45,260 nt of DNA from Burkholderiales bacterium (GCA_026954015.1 JAIXLP010000069.1:31419-76678); one strand, 5' to 3'. Counted from the first letter of the stretch, positions 16,953 to 25,020 are shown. Made by a program: numbers and translations. The notes: generated from the sequence alone by a model not told the origin.

Positions 16953-18405
16953 CCGCTATCTTCGCTTCGATGTCCGTCGCCCCCCGGGTGGGCGGCCGCT
17001 TTTGTGGCCTGTCCGCGTTTGGAAGGTCCTTTATCCAACAAATCGTGTCCTCAAGTTGAACCTGTTCCAGCAGGCGATCCTTGGACTGGCAAGGGCCAGA
17101 TGCCAGGACAGTTCGGAAATGGCTGAGTTGCTGGGGCTGGACCGAGAACTGGTGGCATTCATCATTGCAACCCAACTTATCCCGAACGGCTGGATGACCA
17201 CCTCGGGATCAGTCACCTCTCAAGGTGAGCGTGTCCTCGAAGAGGCTCAGGATGCCAGCGAGGAAGTCCGCATGGGGTACGCATATCAGGACGCGATTTC
17301 GGGGAACTGGCTGCCGCGATTCACTGAAGAGCTTCCAGAGATCGAAGCGAAGCGAATCGATGAACGTGGTTACCCAGTGTTCCTGCGAGACCTCGATTCC
17401 GGAAAGGAGGATCGCCCCTTCCGCCTCAATCACTTCCGAGAGGGCGCACTGGACACAGCGGCCCTCTTTGATGCGTTTCAGCGCTATCGAACGGATCACG
17501 ACCACGCCAAGCAGCGTGATGAGGAGCTTTCGGCACGTGTCCGCATTGAGAGCCTGAGCTTTGTCGAAGATTCGGCGCAGCCGATGTGGTTATGGACATG
17601 GATTTTTCCCGACGAGGCTGGGCCACAACCCTGGTTGGTTGCCGACCCATTCGGGTTGCAGCAGGCTGCGTCGTGGTTGCGCAAACCCCTGCAGGAAGTC
17701 TTGCCGCGAAACGATGGACTTGCAAGATACATCGCTGACGCGGTAGGCGAACCGAGATCGAACGATTTGTCGGCAGAGGAGTGGCTCCGATCCCTGGAGA
17801 ATCAGATCGACTTGACACTACTTGCAGACTACAACTGGTCGCGGAAGGTGCCGATTGTTGAGGGATACCTCGCCAGCGTTCTGAGACGAAGGTCCGTGCT
17901 GGCTAGTCAGGAGAGGTCTTGGCAGGAGGATGTGACTAGCCTTCTCATTGAGACCCACAACCTGGCAGAAAGCGTGCTGCAGTGGCTGTTGAAAGCGTAC
18001 CCGTCGGACATTCGTAGATTGCCGCACTGGAAAGACCAGAGGGATTGGAAAGATGGGGAAGCCCAATATTACCTCCAGTTCTTCAACCTTCCTTGCCTGA
18101 CCGATGACGTAATCAAGCGTTTGTCTGAGCAGCGCCTGGATCAGGTGCGCACAGCGGTGAAGCGCGGTAGCAGTTCGCTCAAGGCGTTGTTGTTTGCAGG
18201 ACTTCTAGGGACCGTGGATCAAGCATCACATCCCTTCCTCAAGTTATCCGCCGATGAGCTTCAACTGACTCGTCTGCTTGATATGGCTGATGCTCGCAAC
18301 AAAAAAGCCGGGCATTCAGGTAGCGAGAGAATCGATAGAGAAGAAGCTATGAAACACGCTGACTTTGTCATCGAATGGATTCAAATTTTTAAGGGCTGGT
18401 ATTGA
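16942..18405 (+). CDS. Protein of unknown function with C-terminal HEPN-type R-x5-H motif
   Basis: I do not recognise a named family for the full 487 residues. The N-terminal third looks winged-helix-like (DSSEMAELLGLDRELVAFII and a following turn). The C-terminus has a helical segment ending in DARNKKAGHSG, where R452 and H458 form R-x5-H with an Asn after the Arg. The following helix (EEAMKHADFVIEWIQIF) is typical of HEPN ribonuclease domains. HEPN domains in defence systems cut RNA, often to stop cell growth. No signal peptide or membrane segment is visible. The start MAADRYLRF at 16942 is chosen for the GGAG just upstream and an 11-base overlap with the helicase gene. Its place between helicase and McrB-like genes suggests it is the effector. 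The HEPN call is mine from the motif and needs structural support. Confidence 0.7.
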   Translation: MAADRYLRFDVRRPPGGRPLLWPVRVWKVLYPTNRVLKLNLFQQAILGLARARCQDSSEMAELLGLDRELVAFIIATQLIPNGWMTTSGSVTSQGERVLEEAQDASEEVRMGYAYQDAISGNWLPRFTEELPEIEAKRIDERGYPVFLRDLDSGKEDRPFRLNHFREGALDTAALFDAFQRYRTDHDHAKQRDEELSARVRIESLSFVEDSAQPMWLWTWIFPDEAGPQPWLVADPFGLQQAASWLRKPLQEVLPRNDGLARYIADAVGEPRSNDLSAEEWLRSLENQIDLTLLADYNWSRKVPIVEGYLASVLRRRSVLASQERSWQEDVTSLLIETHNLAESVLQWLLKAYPSDIRRLPHWKDQRDWKDGEAQYYLQFFNLPCLTDDVIKRLSEQRLDQVRTAVKRGSSSLKALLFAGLLGTVDQASHPFLKLSADELQLTRLLDMADARNKKAGHSGSERIDREEAMKHADFVIEWIQIFKGWY

Positions 18406-18406
18406 A

Positions 18407-20779
18407 ATGGCAAAACACAATAAGGGGAACAAAACCCCAGTCGCGCAAAACGCAAATACTGCACAAAGTGCGGTCGCATCGGCATGGCAGAAAGCAACTG
18501 CTGGAATTGGCTCCCTTGCATCGCTGGTGCAAGGCGATGCTTCCGCTGTGGCACTCCCCGACTTGGAGAAAGATCAGGTCAGCGAGTTGGATAAGGCAGA
18601 GCCCGAGAAAAAAATCGAGCTCGAGAGGTTGTTGGCGGATATCTCTGATGTCGCAAAGAGAGTTCGTGATCTACATGAAGACGCACAGAAGCGCACCGAT
18701 GACCTGGCTCGCAAGGAGGAGGCATTCTCCCGCCGAAGTGATGAGAACAAGAAGCGAACCGAAGAGATCAACAAACTCGACGAAGAGTTGAAGCAAAGAC
18801 AAGTTGAGATAAAAAAGTCCGAATCAAGTTTGGCCGATAAGGAGCGTGAACTTGAGAAGCGAGAACTGGATGCGCGTTCCGGTTTTGCCGCCCAAAACGT
18901 GGCCGCACTCAGTGATCTCAAGAAAGAAATCGTGGAGCTCGAATCTAGGAAGACTGAGATTCAACTCGGCATCCTTCAAGCGGAGCAGAAAGCACGTGAC
19001 GATGAGTCCGCGCGCGCATCCGAAGTGATGGAACGTGAAGCGGAGATTGCAAACAAGGAGAGAGCTCTACATCAGCAGCAACGGCGACTAGATGCAGAGT
19101 GGAAAGAGCTTGAGCGTGAACGGGTACAGATCCGCGAAGATTCACTTCGCGAGGCCAGTCAGGAAATTGCCAGATTGACCGATGCTCGACTACGCGCAGA
19201 GGCACGCCTTGAAAAGGTTTACCGCGATTGGACATTGACTGAACAGAAACTAGAGCAATACCGGGAGTTCTCAGAGGCATTGGCAGGGAGGTCTGCCCGC
19301 GAGATACTTGACGAGTTGGCCGCTCAGAAACGTCGAGTCATTGAATTGGAAAACCAAACTGCAAACAGTCAGGATGATCAGTTGCAATTTGAGAACGAGG
19401 CGCTGCGAAAACTTCGTGATGAGCAAAAGGCTCAACTCGACGAGGTTCATTTTGATTTGGCTGATGCAAAAGCTCAGCTTCATCGCCTCCGCCTCGGCGT
19501 GAGTGACAAAGAGAACCTCGAAAGAGAAAAGCGTGCCCTGGAAAAGAACAATCAGATCTTGAGTGCAAGGCTCAATGACTTGGGCAAAACGGTAGATGAC
19601 CTAACCCAGTCACAGCAATCTGAGAAGCCGTTCCCTCAAATGGCATGGATGGATTCCGCATCCACTGCCGATTGGATCAAGGATCGCAAGGCCAAGGAGT
19701 TGAGCCTGCCGGAGCAAGATGTTCCTGATCTGAAAAAATTCTCGGTTGAATTGCAGCACCGGATCGCTCAAGCGGAGGAAGGCGCGATACTGCATTTCCG
19801 CCTCGAAGATATTCAGTTGCTTATTGCCGGGTTGGCCATGAGCCAGCTTCACATCTTTCAGGGAATCAGCGGCACGGGTAAAACGAGCCTGGCGAAGGCG
19901 TTCGCAAAGGCTGTGGGAGGGCATTGCACTGACATTGCCGTCCAAGCTGGCTGGCGAGACCGTGATGATCTACTAGGCCACTACAACGCATTCGAGAAGC
20001 GCTTCTATGAGCGCGACTGCCTGCAAGGTCTCTACCGTGCGCAAACAGCCGCTTACAAGGACCGGTGCAACATCATCTTGCTGGACGAGATGAACCTGTC
20101 GCGCCCGGAGCAGTATTTTGCTGAATTCCTCTCGGCGCTCGAAAAGAATGACCCAAGAGATCGACTCATCAGTTTGTCGGAGAGCCAGTTGCCAAACGCA
20201 CCAGCGCTGCTGGTCGAGGGTCGAAGAATTCGGGTTCCCCACAACGTCTGGTTTGTAGGCACTGCTAACCACGATGAAACGACGAACGAGTTCGCTGACA
20301 AAACCTACGACCGTGCTCATGTCATGACGCTTTCCCGCCACGAAGCTGGATTCAAGGTGGAGCCGAAGCCGAAGGCCAGCTTTAGCTATGGATCATTGAT
20401 TGAGCGTTTTGATGCTGCTGTGACACAAAACGCTGATGAGGTTTCAGAGTTGTTGGCGGAGTTGACCACGGGCCCGCTCACAAGCATCTTGCAGGATCGC
20501 TTTGACCTGGGTTGGGGCAATCGACTCGAACGCCAAGCCATGCGATTTGTCCCTGTTTACATGGCTGCCGGCGGTCGCAAAGAGGATGCTCTGGACCATT
20601 TGCTTGCCAGTAGAGTATTCAGACGCGGGAAGGTCACTGGTAGATACGATGCGACCATCGATGATCTAGCCGCCATCGAACAAGCGCTGACCACAGTATG
20701 GAAGGGGTGGAAGTCGGAGCCTCGCCGTTCCATTAACTTGTTGGCTGAAGACCGTCGCCGCAAGGAACGTGGGGCATGA
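18407..20779 (+). CDS. McrB-type AAA+ NTPase with very long N-terminal coiled coil (CnuB-like)
   Basis: The 790-residue protein opens with a short Lys/Asn/Gln-rich stretch. Residues about 60-420 are almost unbroken heptad-like coiled coil, rich in Glu, Lys, Arg, Leu and Ala. A McrB-like AAA+ domain follows: Walker A GISGTGKT (486-493), Walker B IILLDEMNLS with D560-E561, and GTANHDETT starting near 619 at the place of the McrB signature (MNxxDRS), with N621, D623 and E624. The arginine region DKTYDRAHV comes next. McrB proteins are GTP-driven motors that activate the McrC nuclease; versions with long coiled coils are typical of CoCoNuT systems. The start MAKHNKGNK at 18407 lies one base after the previous stop. 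It overlaps the McrC-like gene by 4 bases (ATGATG). Confidence 0.88.
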   Translation: MAKHNKGNKTPVAQNANTAQSAVASAWQKATAGIGSLASLVQGDASAVALPDLEKDQVSELDKAEPEKKIELERLLADISDVAKRVRDLHEDAQKRTDDLARKEEAFSRRSDENKKRTEEINKLDEELKQRQVEIKKSESSLADKERELEKRELDARSGFAAQNVAALSDLKKEIVELESRKTEIQLGILQAEQKARDDESARASEVMEREAEIANKERALHQQQRRLDAEWKELERERVQIREDSLREASQEIARLTDARLRAEARLEKVYRDWTLTEQKLEQYREFSEALAGRSAREILDELAAQKRRVIELENQTANSQDDQLQFENEALRKLRDEQKAQLDEVHFDLADAKAQLHRLRLGVSDKENLEREKRALEKNNQILSARLNDLGKTVDDLTQSQQSEKPFPQMAWMDSASTADWIKDRKAKELSLPEQDVPDLKKFSVELQHRIAQAEEGAILHFRLEDIQLLIAGLAMSQLHIFQGISGTGKTSLAKAFAKAVGGHCTDIAVQAGWRDRDDLLGHYNAFEKRFYERDCLQGLYRAQTAAYKDRCNIILLDEMNLSRPEQYFAEFLSALEKNDPRDRLISLSESQLPNAPALLVEGRRIRVPHNVWFVGTANHDETTNEFADKTYDRAHVMTLSRHEAGFKVEPKPKASFSYGSLIERFDAAVTQNADEVSELLAELTTGPLTSILQDRFDLGWGNRLERQAMRFVPVYMAAGGRKEDALDHLLASRVFRRGKVTGRYDATIDDLAAIEQALTTVWKGWKSEPRRSINLLAEDRRRKERGA

Positions 20780-22599
20780 TGTTTCTGGACCGCCTTACGG
20801 GTGGCAAACTCAGCCGCCTACCCGACGCACTTCTGCCGGGGCGGTATTGCTTGCTTGAGCCACTCTTGGTCAATGGACACAGCCGCTTGCAACCCGGTGA
20901 TCTGCTCTCAGATGACGGCTCGGGCGTAATCCGGACTCAAGACACAGAATCGCAAGTGCTCGCGATCGATCAGTCTGACGACGATCAGGCGGACTGCGAT
21001 CTGTCGGCAGAAGCGATTATTTCCATCGCCGGGAAAATCGCTCACGCACATGATGCAAATGTCTCGCCCATGCTGCCCGCTGAGATGGCCGCCCAATGCG
21101 CGCTCGAAGAACTCGAGCGCGACTTGGCGGTGGTCATCAGAGACGGTCATCTGCATTCAATATCTGACAGCCCCCGCAGAGACCTTCGATATGACGACTT
21201 GGTTGCGCCAGTGGCGCGAGCTCGACGCCTCGCGACTTCGGCATTAAGTCACCTGGCATCACACTCTGATTGCTGGCAGCAGCGTACGCTCAGCGGTGTT
21301 CAACCGCGCAAGGTTCTTGCACGTTTCAGCGAGGACGACTATGCCATCTATGAGAACAGGCTCTACAAGCGCTTACTGGATCGGCTAGATCGACACCTTG
21401 CCAGGAGATTGGCTCGCATCCGGGGAGTCAATTCACGACTGGAGCGAGCTTTGGAGTTCCAAGACTCTGAGCAGACGCATTTTCGACTTCGCCAGGATAT
21501 TTGTCGCCTTTGGGGCGAGTCATATCTTGATGACAAGACCGGGATGCAGTTGGAGGCAGGAAAGCGTGCACTCAGCGACTTGGAGTCTCAGTTGCGTGTA
21601 ATCAGAGGACTCAAGCAAAGGGGGCTTTATTCTCTGGTGCCTCCTGCATCTGTGGTTCCTGCCCAAGTTCACCGGACAAACATTCTCAACCACGACCCGC
21701 ACTATCGTCATCTGCCCCCGCTTTGGGAGAAGCTGAAAGATGATCGAGATGACCGGCTCTTACCCCCGGAAGAGCGCTTGGCGCGGCAACTGCAATTGCA
21801 ACTGGCTTACGTCAGTTACGTTGGTCTTGTGATCAGGCGGGCGCTTGAGCGGTATGGTCTGCGCAGAGTGGATGAAAATTTCGTCTTCAGTTGGGCGGGA
21901 CGGAGTTTCGTATTCCGACGCGATGTACATGATTGGGTCGTAACTCAGTCTCAGGGATCTACCCTGAGGATCGTGCCGATTGCCTGGTTCGGCGCGTCAA
22001 TAAATATCAGTGAGAGTCTGGAGCCTGGTCGCATCGTGTGTTGGCCAGGCGTGCCAACCAGTGTCGCATCGCCGCAGAGTCTTCCTGTCTCTCCGCTGGA
22101 CCTTTATGTCGTGGAGAAGGTGGGGAAGTTGATCGATGAGTGGATGTTGCGGCAATTGCTCCAAGGTCATGGCCGAAAATTGGGGCCGTTGCCCACACCG
22201 GCCAAAAGGCTAACCGAGGCTTGGCCAGAACAGTTTGAATCTATTTCGTCTACCCATGTCAGGCTCCTCGCGCCAGTCGATGCTCAGAAAGCAGCCGAAC
22301 TGAAGGCTTCACTCAAAGGCTCAGCTAATTCGCAAGTTGAGAATGCCGTCGGGGCCGCCATCGAACAGATCGCAACTCTTGCTGAGCTTTGTGGTCATCA
22401 GGCGCGATTCGTGCGAGGGCAGCAGCAGGACTTCTACTGCCAATGCGGAACTTGCCAGGCAACTTGGTCGCTCAAGACAACAGGGAAAAGGCGACACTTT
22501 TCTATGCGGCCGAAGGGGGCATCTGCCATACCAGAAGATGACGGCTTTCTTTGGTCTGGGAGGGATTGGCTGGAGTTCGATTTGGGTTCAGAACAGTGA
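20776..22599 (+). CDS. McrC-like protein with DUF2357-type N-terminus and C-terminal zinc-ribbon-like end
   Basis: The 607-residue protein is encoded directly after the McrB-like motor, as McrC is. The segment EDDYAIYENRLYKRLLDRL (about 195-213) matches the ENR phrase of McrC/DUF2357 N-terminal domains, which engage the McrB ring. McrC normally ends in a PD-(D/E)xK nuclease with an Asp and a (D/E)xK pair. I do not see such a pair here; the region around RSFVFRRDVHDW and LRIVPIAWFG could be a degenerate version. C539, C555, C557 and C560 near the C-terminus could bind zinc. It is the last gene of the unit. No hydrophobic segment is visible, so a cytosolic location is expected. Position and the ENR motif make the McrC assignment likely; nuclease activity is doubtful. 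Confidence 0.72.
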   Translation: MMFLDRLTGGKLSRLPDALLPGRYCLLEPLLVNGHSRLQPGDLLSDDGSGVIRTQDTESQVLAIDQSDDDQADCDLSAEAIISIAGKIAHAHDANVSPMLPAEMAAQCALEELERDLAVVIRDGHLHSISDSPRRDLRYDDLVAPVARARRLATSALSHLASHSDCWQQRTLSGVQPRKVLARFSEDDYAIYENRLYKRLLDRLDRHLARRLARIRGVNSRLERALEFQDSEQTHFRLRQDICRLWGESYLDDKTGMQLEAGKRALSDLESQLRVIRGLKQRGLYSLVPPASVVPAQVHRTNILNHDPHYRHLPPLWEKLKDDRDDRLLPPEERLARQLQLQLAYVSYVGLVIRRALERYGLRRVDENFVFSWAGRSFVFRRDVHDWVVTQSQGSTLRIVPIAWFGASINISESLEPGRIVCWPGVPTSVASPQSLPVSPLDLYVVEKVGKLIDEWMLRQLLQGHGRKLGPLPTPAKRLTEAWPEQFESISSTHVRLLAPVDAQKAAELKASLKGSANSQVENAVGAAIEQIATLAELCGHQARFVRGQQQDFYCQCGTCQATWSLKTTGKRRHFSMRPKGASAIPEDDGFLWSGRDWLEFDLGSEQ

Positions 22600-22660
22600 C
22601 GGTGGCCAAATCCTCGAACCCACGCCCTCAAGCCCAATGCATTACTATCTGGCTCAGAAA

Positions 22661-22694
22661 ACGGACGCGGGTTCGGTTCCCGTTTCCACCACCA
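22661..22694 (+). other. tRNA/tmRNA 3'-end-like fragment, probable attachment-site remnant
   Basis: CGGACGCGGGTTCGGTTCCC followed by GTTTCCACCACCA has the form of a T-arm (GCGGG stem, TTCGGTT loop, CCCGT stem), an acceptor strand and a terminal CCA. CGGACGCGGGTTC is also how the 3' end of many proteobacterial tmRNA genes begins. No matching 5' acceptor strand (GGTGGAA) is present upstream, so this is a fragment and not a functional gene. It lies exactly between the low-GC island and the GC-rich chromosome, where integrases that use tRNA or tmRNA ends leave an att copy. Confidence 0.6.
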
Positions 22695-22705
22695 CCAACG
22701 ACCCC

Positions 22706-22736
22706 AAAACCAACCGCCCCGGTTGGTTTTTCCTTT
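22706..22736 (+). terminator. Strong rho-independent terminator at the island boundary
   Basis: AAAACCAACCG (22706-22716) and CGGTTGGTTTT (22720-22730) form an 11-base perfect stem with a CCC loop, followed by a T-rich tail with two cytosines. It ends transcription after the McrC-like gene. It may originally have belonged to the tRNA or tmRNA gene whose 3' end lies just upstream. Nothing else is recognisable between here and 22869. Confidence 0.88.
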
Positions 22737-22869
22737 TTCTGGCCCGTGTTTCGTCGTGTCTTGCGGGATTCGGCTCATCAGGGTGCACGTCAAGTACGGG
22801 GTGGCGCTGCCGATAACGGAGGGAAGAAATCCCTCGACGGCATGACCGTCGTGGACAGGCGGATCACCC

Positions 22870-24168
22870 GTGTCAACACCCTCCATCCTGATCGACATCG
22901 ACGCGCTCCGCGTGGGCATGTACATCCAGCTCGAAATCGGCTGGATGAACCACCCGTTTCCGACGAACAGCTTTCGCGTGTCGTCGGACGACCAGATCCG
23001 CATCTTGCGCGAACTGGGCTTGCGGCAGGTGCGGTACGTACCGTCCAGGAGCCTGCTGGCCATGCCGGTGCCCGCGGCATTTGCGGCGGATGGCGGCAGG
23101 GGGACGCAGCCGGCGCCCCTGGCCGAGCAAGTGGATGCCGATTCGGCGCTGGCCGAGCTCGTGGCGGGCGGGCCCGCCGGTCTGTCCCCCGGGGGCGACT
23201 GGGAGCGGCTGCAGGCGCACAGCCGCCTGCGCTACCAGCAGGCCGCGGTGCTGTACGCGCAAATCGTTGGTCTCGTGGACAAGGCGCCGGCGCAGGCGCG
23301 CGCGCAGGTGGAGGAGCGGGCGCGGCGCGATGTAGCCGAGCTGCTCGATGCCGAAAATTACGCGGTGCACCTGCTCACGCAGGTGAGCGCGCAGCGCCCG
23401 AGCCGGCATGCGGTGAACGTGATGGTGCTCTCGATGCTGCTAGGGCGCACGCTGGGGATGGGGGCCGAAGCGCTGCAGCGGCTCGCGGCCGCGGCGTTCG
23501 TGCACGATATCGGCAAGGTGCGTCTGCCCGCGCACATTGCCGAGCCGAATGCGCCGCTGTCGCCGATCGACCGCAGCCGGTATGAGGACCACGTGGTGCA
23601 GTCGGTCGCGCTCGCGCAGCGCATGGGCTTTGGCGGCGAGGTGCTGCTGGCGATAGGGCAGCACCACGAGATGGCCGACGGCAGCGGCTTCCCGCGCGGG
23701 CTGGGCGCTGCGCAGATGAGCCGTGCGGGGCAGATTCTGGCGCTGGTGAACCGTTACGACCGCATGTGCAACCCGCTGCACGGCGAGGCCGCGTGCACGC
23801 CGCACGAGGCGCTGGCGCGGCTGTTCGCGCAGGAGCGCGAGCGTTTCGACGCGATCACCGTGCTGGGGGCGTTCATCCGCATGATGGGGGTGTACCCGCC
23901 GGGGTCGATGGTGCAGCTCGACGACGGGCGTTTTGCGCGCGTGCTCTCCAGCAACTCGCAGTACCCGCTGCGCCCGTGCGTGCTGCCCTACACCCCCGGT
24001 GAAGACCCGCAGGATGCGCTGGCGCTGGACCTGAGCGCGCAGACCGAGCGCAGCATCCGCCGCAGCGTGAAGCTGGACTTCCTGCCCGACGAGGTGCTCG
24101 GCCACGTGCTGCCGCAGCAGCATCTGTGCTATTTCTTCGAGCGCATGCCGTCCGCTGCCGCGGCGTAG
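22870..24168 (+). CDS. HD-GYP domain c-di-GMP phosphodiesterase with DUF3391
   Basis: The 432-residue protein begins with a DUF3391 domain (DALRVGMYIQLEIGW and NHPFPTNSFRVSS) and continues into an HD-GYP domain. HD is at H212-D213 (FVHDIGKVRLP), HHE at 265-267, and the GYP motif reads DGSGFPRGL, a GFP variant. HD-GYP enzymes degrade cyclic di-GMP to GMP and so influence motility and biofilm formation. There is no signal peptide or membrane segment. The GTG start at 22870 is needed to keep the whole DUF3391 start; the next ATG (22918) falls inside its conserved motif. It is the first ordinary chromosomal gene after the island, with clearly higher GC than the genes before it. Confidence 0.9.
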   Translation: MSTPSILIDIDALRVGMYIQLEIGWMNHPFPTNSFRVSSDDQIRILRELGLRQVRYVPSRSLLAMPVPAAFAADGGRGTQPAPLAEQVDADSALAELVAGGPAGLSPGGDWERLQAHSRLRYQQAAVLYAQIVGLVDKAPAQARAQVEERARRDVAELLDAENYAVHLLTQVSAQRPSRHAVNVMVLSMLLGRTLGMGAEALQRLAAAAFVHDIGKVRLPAHIAEPNAPLSPIDRSRYEDHVVQSVALAQRMGFGGEVLLAIGQHHEMADGSGFPRGLGAAQMSRAGQILALVNRYDRMCNPLHGEAACTPHEALARLFAQERERFDAITVLGAFIRMMGVYPPGSMVQLDDGRFARVLSSNSQYPLRPCVLPYTPGEDPQDALALDLSAQTERSIRRSVKLDFLPDEVLGHVLPQQHLCYFFERMPSAAAA

Positions 24169-24220
24169 CGCGGTGGCGCCGCCGCCAGCGGCGGTGAGGG
24201 TGCGTGGTGGAAGGGAAGGT

Positions 24221-24391
24221 GTCTGCGGCGATCCACCGGGCCCTCATCCTGAACCGGAGTTCAGGTGGGCCAGGGCAACCCGGCGTTGGGTTCATCTGAC
24301 GCGAGATGATCACGCCCGCCGGGTGATATACCAAGCCCTTGCTCTAGGAGCATTGGTTCAAGGCAATATAAAGCCCGGTGGCACCGCAGAC
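24221..24391 (-). ncRNA. ssrS: 6S RNA (ssrS), downstream of zapA
   Basis: 6S RNA binds the housekeeping RNA polymerase holoenzyme and mimics an open promoter. On the minus strand the two ends pair: GTCTGCGG with CCGCAGAC, then CCACCGGGC with GCCCGGTGG, giving a long closing stem for a molecule of about 171 bases. Inside, CCTTGAACCAA matches a conserved block also found in E. coli 6S RNA, followed by a GC-rich arm. A -10 box lies 7 bases upstream of the predicted 5' end. The position directly after zapA is the usual one in proteobacteria. Exact ends are inferred from the stem. Confidence 0.85.
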
Positions 24392-24397
24392 GAAGCC

Positions 24398-24403
24398 ATT
24401 GTA
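24398..24403 (-). promoter_or_regulatory. -10 box of the 6S RNA gene
   Basis: On the minus strand TACAAT lies 7 bases before the start of the 6S RNA closing stem. A weak -35 candidate (CTAGAC) is about 17 bases further upstream, overlapping the end of zapA. Confidence 0.6.
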
Positions 24404-24422
24404 GGCCCGTGCGGGCAAACGT

Positions 24423-24749
24423 CTAGAGCAATTTTCCGTCGCTGCCCAGCGCGTCGTTCAGGCGTTGCAGGAGCGTCTGCAGCCGGGTGGCATCGTCGTC
24501 GGTCAGGGGCGCGGTTTCGGGCATTGCGGCGGGCGCCTGCGCGCGGTGGTCGGCGATCTCGAACGCGAGGTTGAGCGCGGCCAGCACGGCGATGCGGTCG
24601 CGCGCGCGCACCTTGCCGGCGTCGCGGATGCGCGTCATGGCGGTGTCCACGCGCTCCACCGCGTCGAGCAGGCGCGACTCCTGGCCCTCGGGGCAGGCGA
24701 GCAGGTAGGTCTGCTGCAGGATCTGCACTTCCAGTTGCTTGGCGCTCAT
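24423..24749 (-). CDS. zapA: Cell division protein ZapA
   Basis: The 108-residue protein crosslinks FtsZ filaments at the division ring. The N-terminus SAKQLEVQILQQTYLLACPEGQ is the ZapA FtsZ-interaction domain, and RIRDAGKVRARDRIAVLAALNLAFE is the conserved helix leading into the C-terminal coiled coil. The ATG at 24749 overlaps the stop of the upstream zapB-like gene (ATGA), so the two are translated together. The 6S RNA gene follows on the same strand after about 31 bases. Confidence 0.93.
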   Translation of the reverse strand: MSAKQLEVQILQQTYLLACPEGQESRLLDAVERVDTAMTRIRDAGKVRARDRIAVLAALNLAFEIADHRAQAPAAMPETAPLTDDDATRLQTLLQRLNDALGSDGKLL

Positions 24750-24967
24750 GACGGCTCCCGGGTGTCGCCGCTCGTGGGCAGGCGGTCGAGCAGCGATTCG
24801 ACGCGCGCGCGCGCTGCCTGCAGGCGCGAGCGCAGCGAGTCGCGCTCCTGCGTGAGCTGCGTCACCTGCTCGGTGAGCAGGGCGTTGGTGCGCGTGAGCT
24901 CGGCGTGGCGCACCAGCAGCTGCTCCACGCGCTCGGCGATCTGGTCGATGGGTGAAGGTGTGGCCAT
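24746..24967 (-). CDS. Small coiled-coil protein, ZapB-like (TIGR02449 type)
   Basis: The 73-residue protein is nearly all coiled coil (QIAERVEQLLVRHAEL, then LLTEQVTQLTQERDSLRSRL). Small proteins of this type lie directly before zapA in many beta- and gammaproteobacteria and are annotated as TIGR02449 or ZapB-like cell-division proteins. The start MATPSPIDQ at 24967 fits the coiled-coil length; the open reading frame continues upstream only through low-complexity sequence. It overlaps zapA by 4 bases. The family call rests on size, coiled coil and position. Confidence 0.8.
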   Translation of the reverse strand: MATPSPIDQIAERVEQLLVRHAELTRTNALLTEQVTQLTQERDSLRSRLQAARARVESLLDRLPTSGDTREPS

Positions 24968-25004
24968 GTGGGGGCCGATTGTAGAGAGCGGCGCGCGCCA
25001 CCGG

Positions 25005-25010
25005 TAGAAT
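25005..25010 (+). promoter_or_regulatory. Candidate -10 box for the cobalamin leader
   Basis: TAGAAT lies about 11 bases before the first recognisable riboswitch bases and fits a sigma70 -10 element. No convincing -35 box is seen at the ideal distance. Confidence 0.45.
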
Positions 25011-25020
25011 CGCGCGCCGT

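Noticed and set aside
22605..22640. Reverse-strand GGGTTCGAGG resembling a tRNA T-loop
   Set aside because: No stem forms around it and no tRNA body is present; it is near the plus-strand att-like fragment but not convincing.
24173..24574. Plus-strand ORF after the HD-GYP gene
   Set aside because: It covers the 6S RNA and part of zapA on the opposite strand and has no domain or ribosome site.
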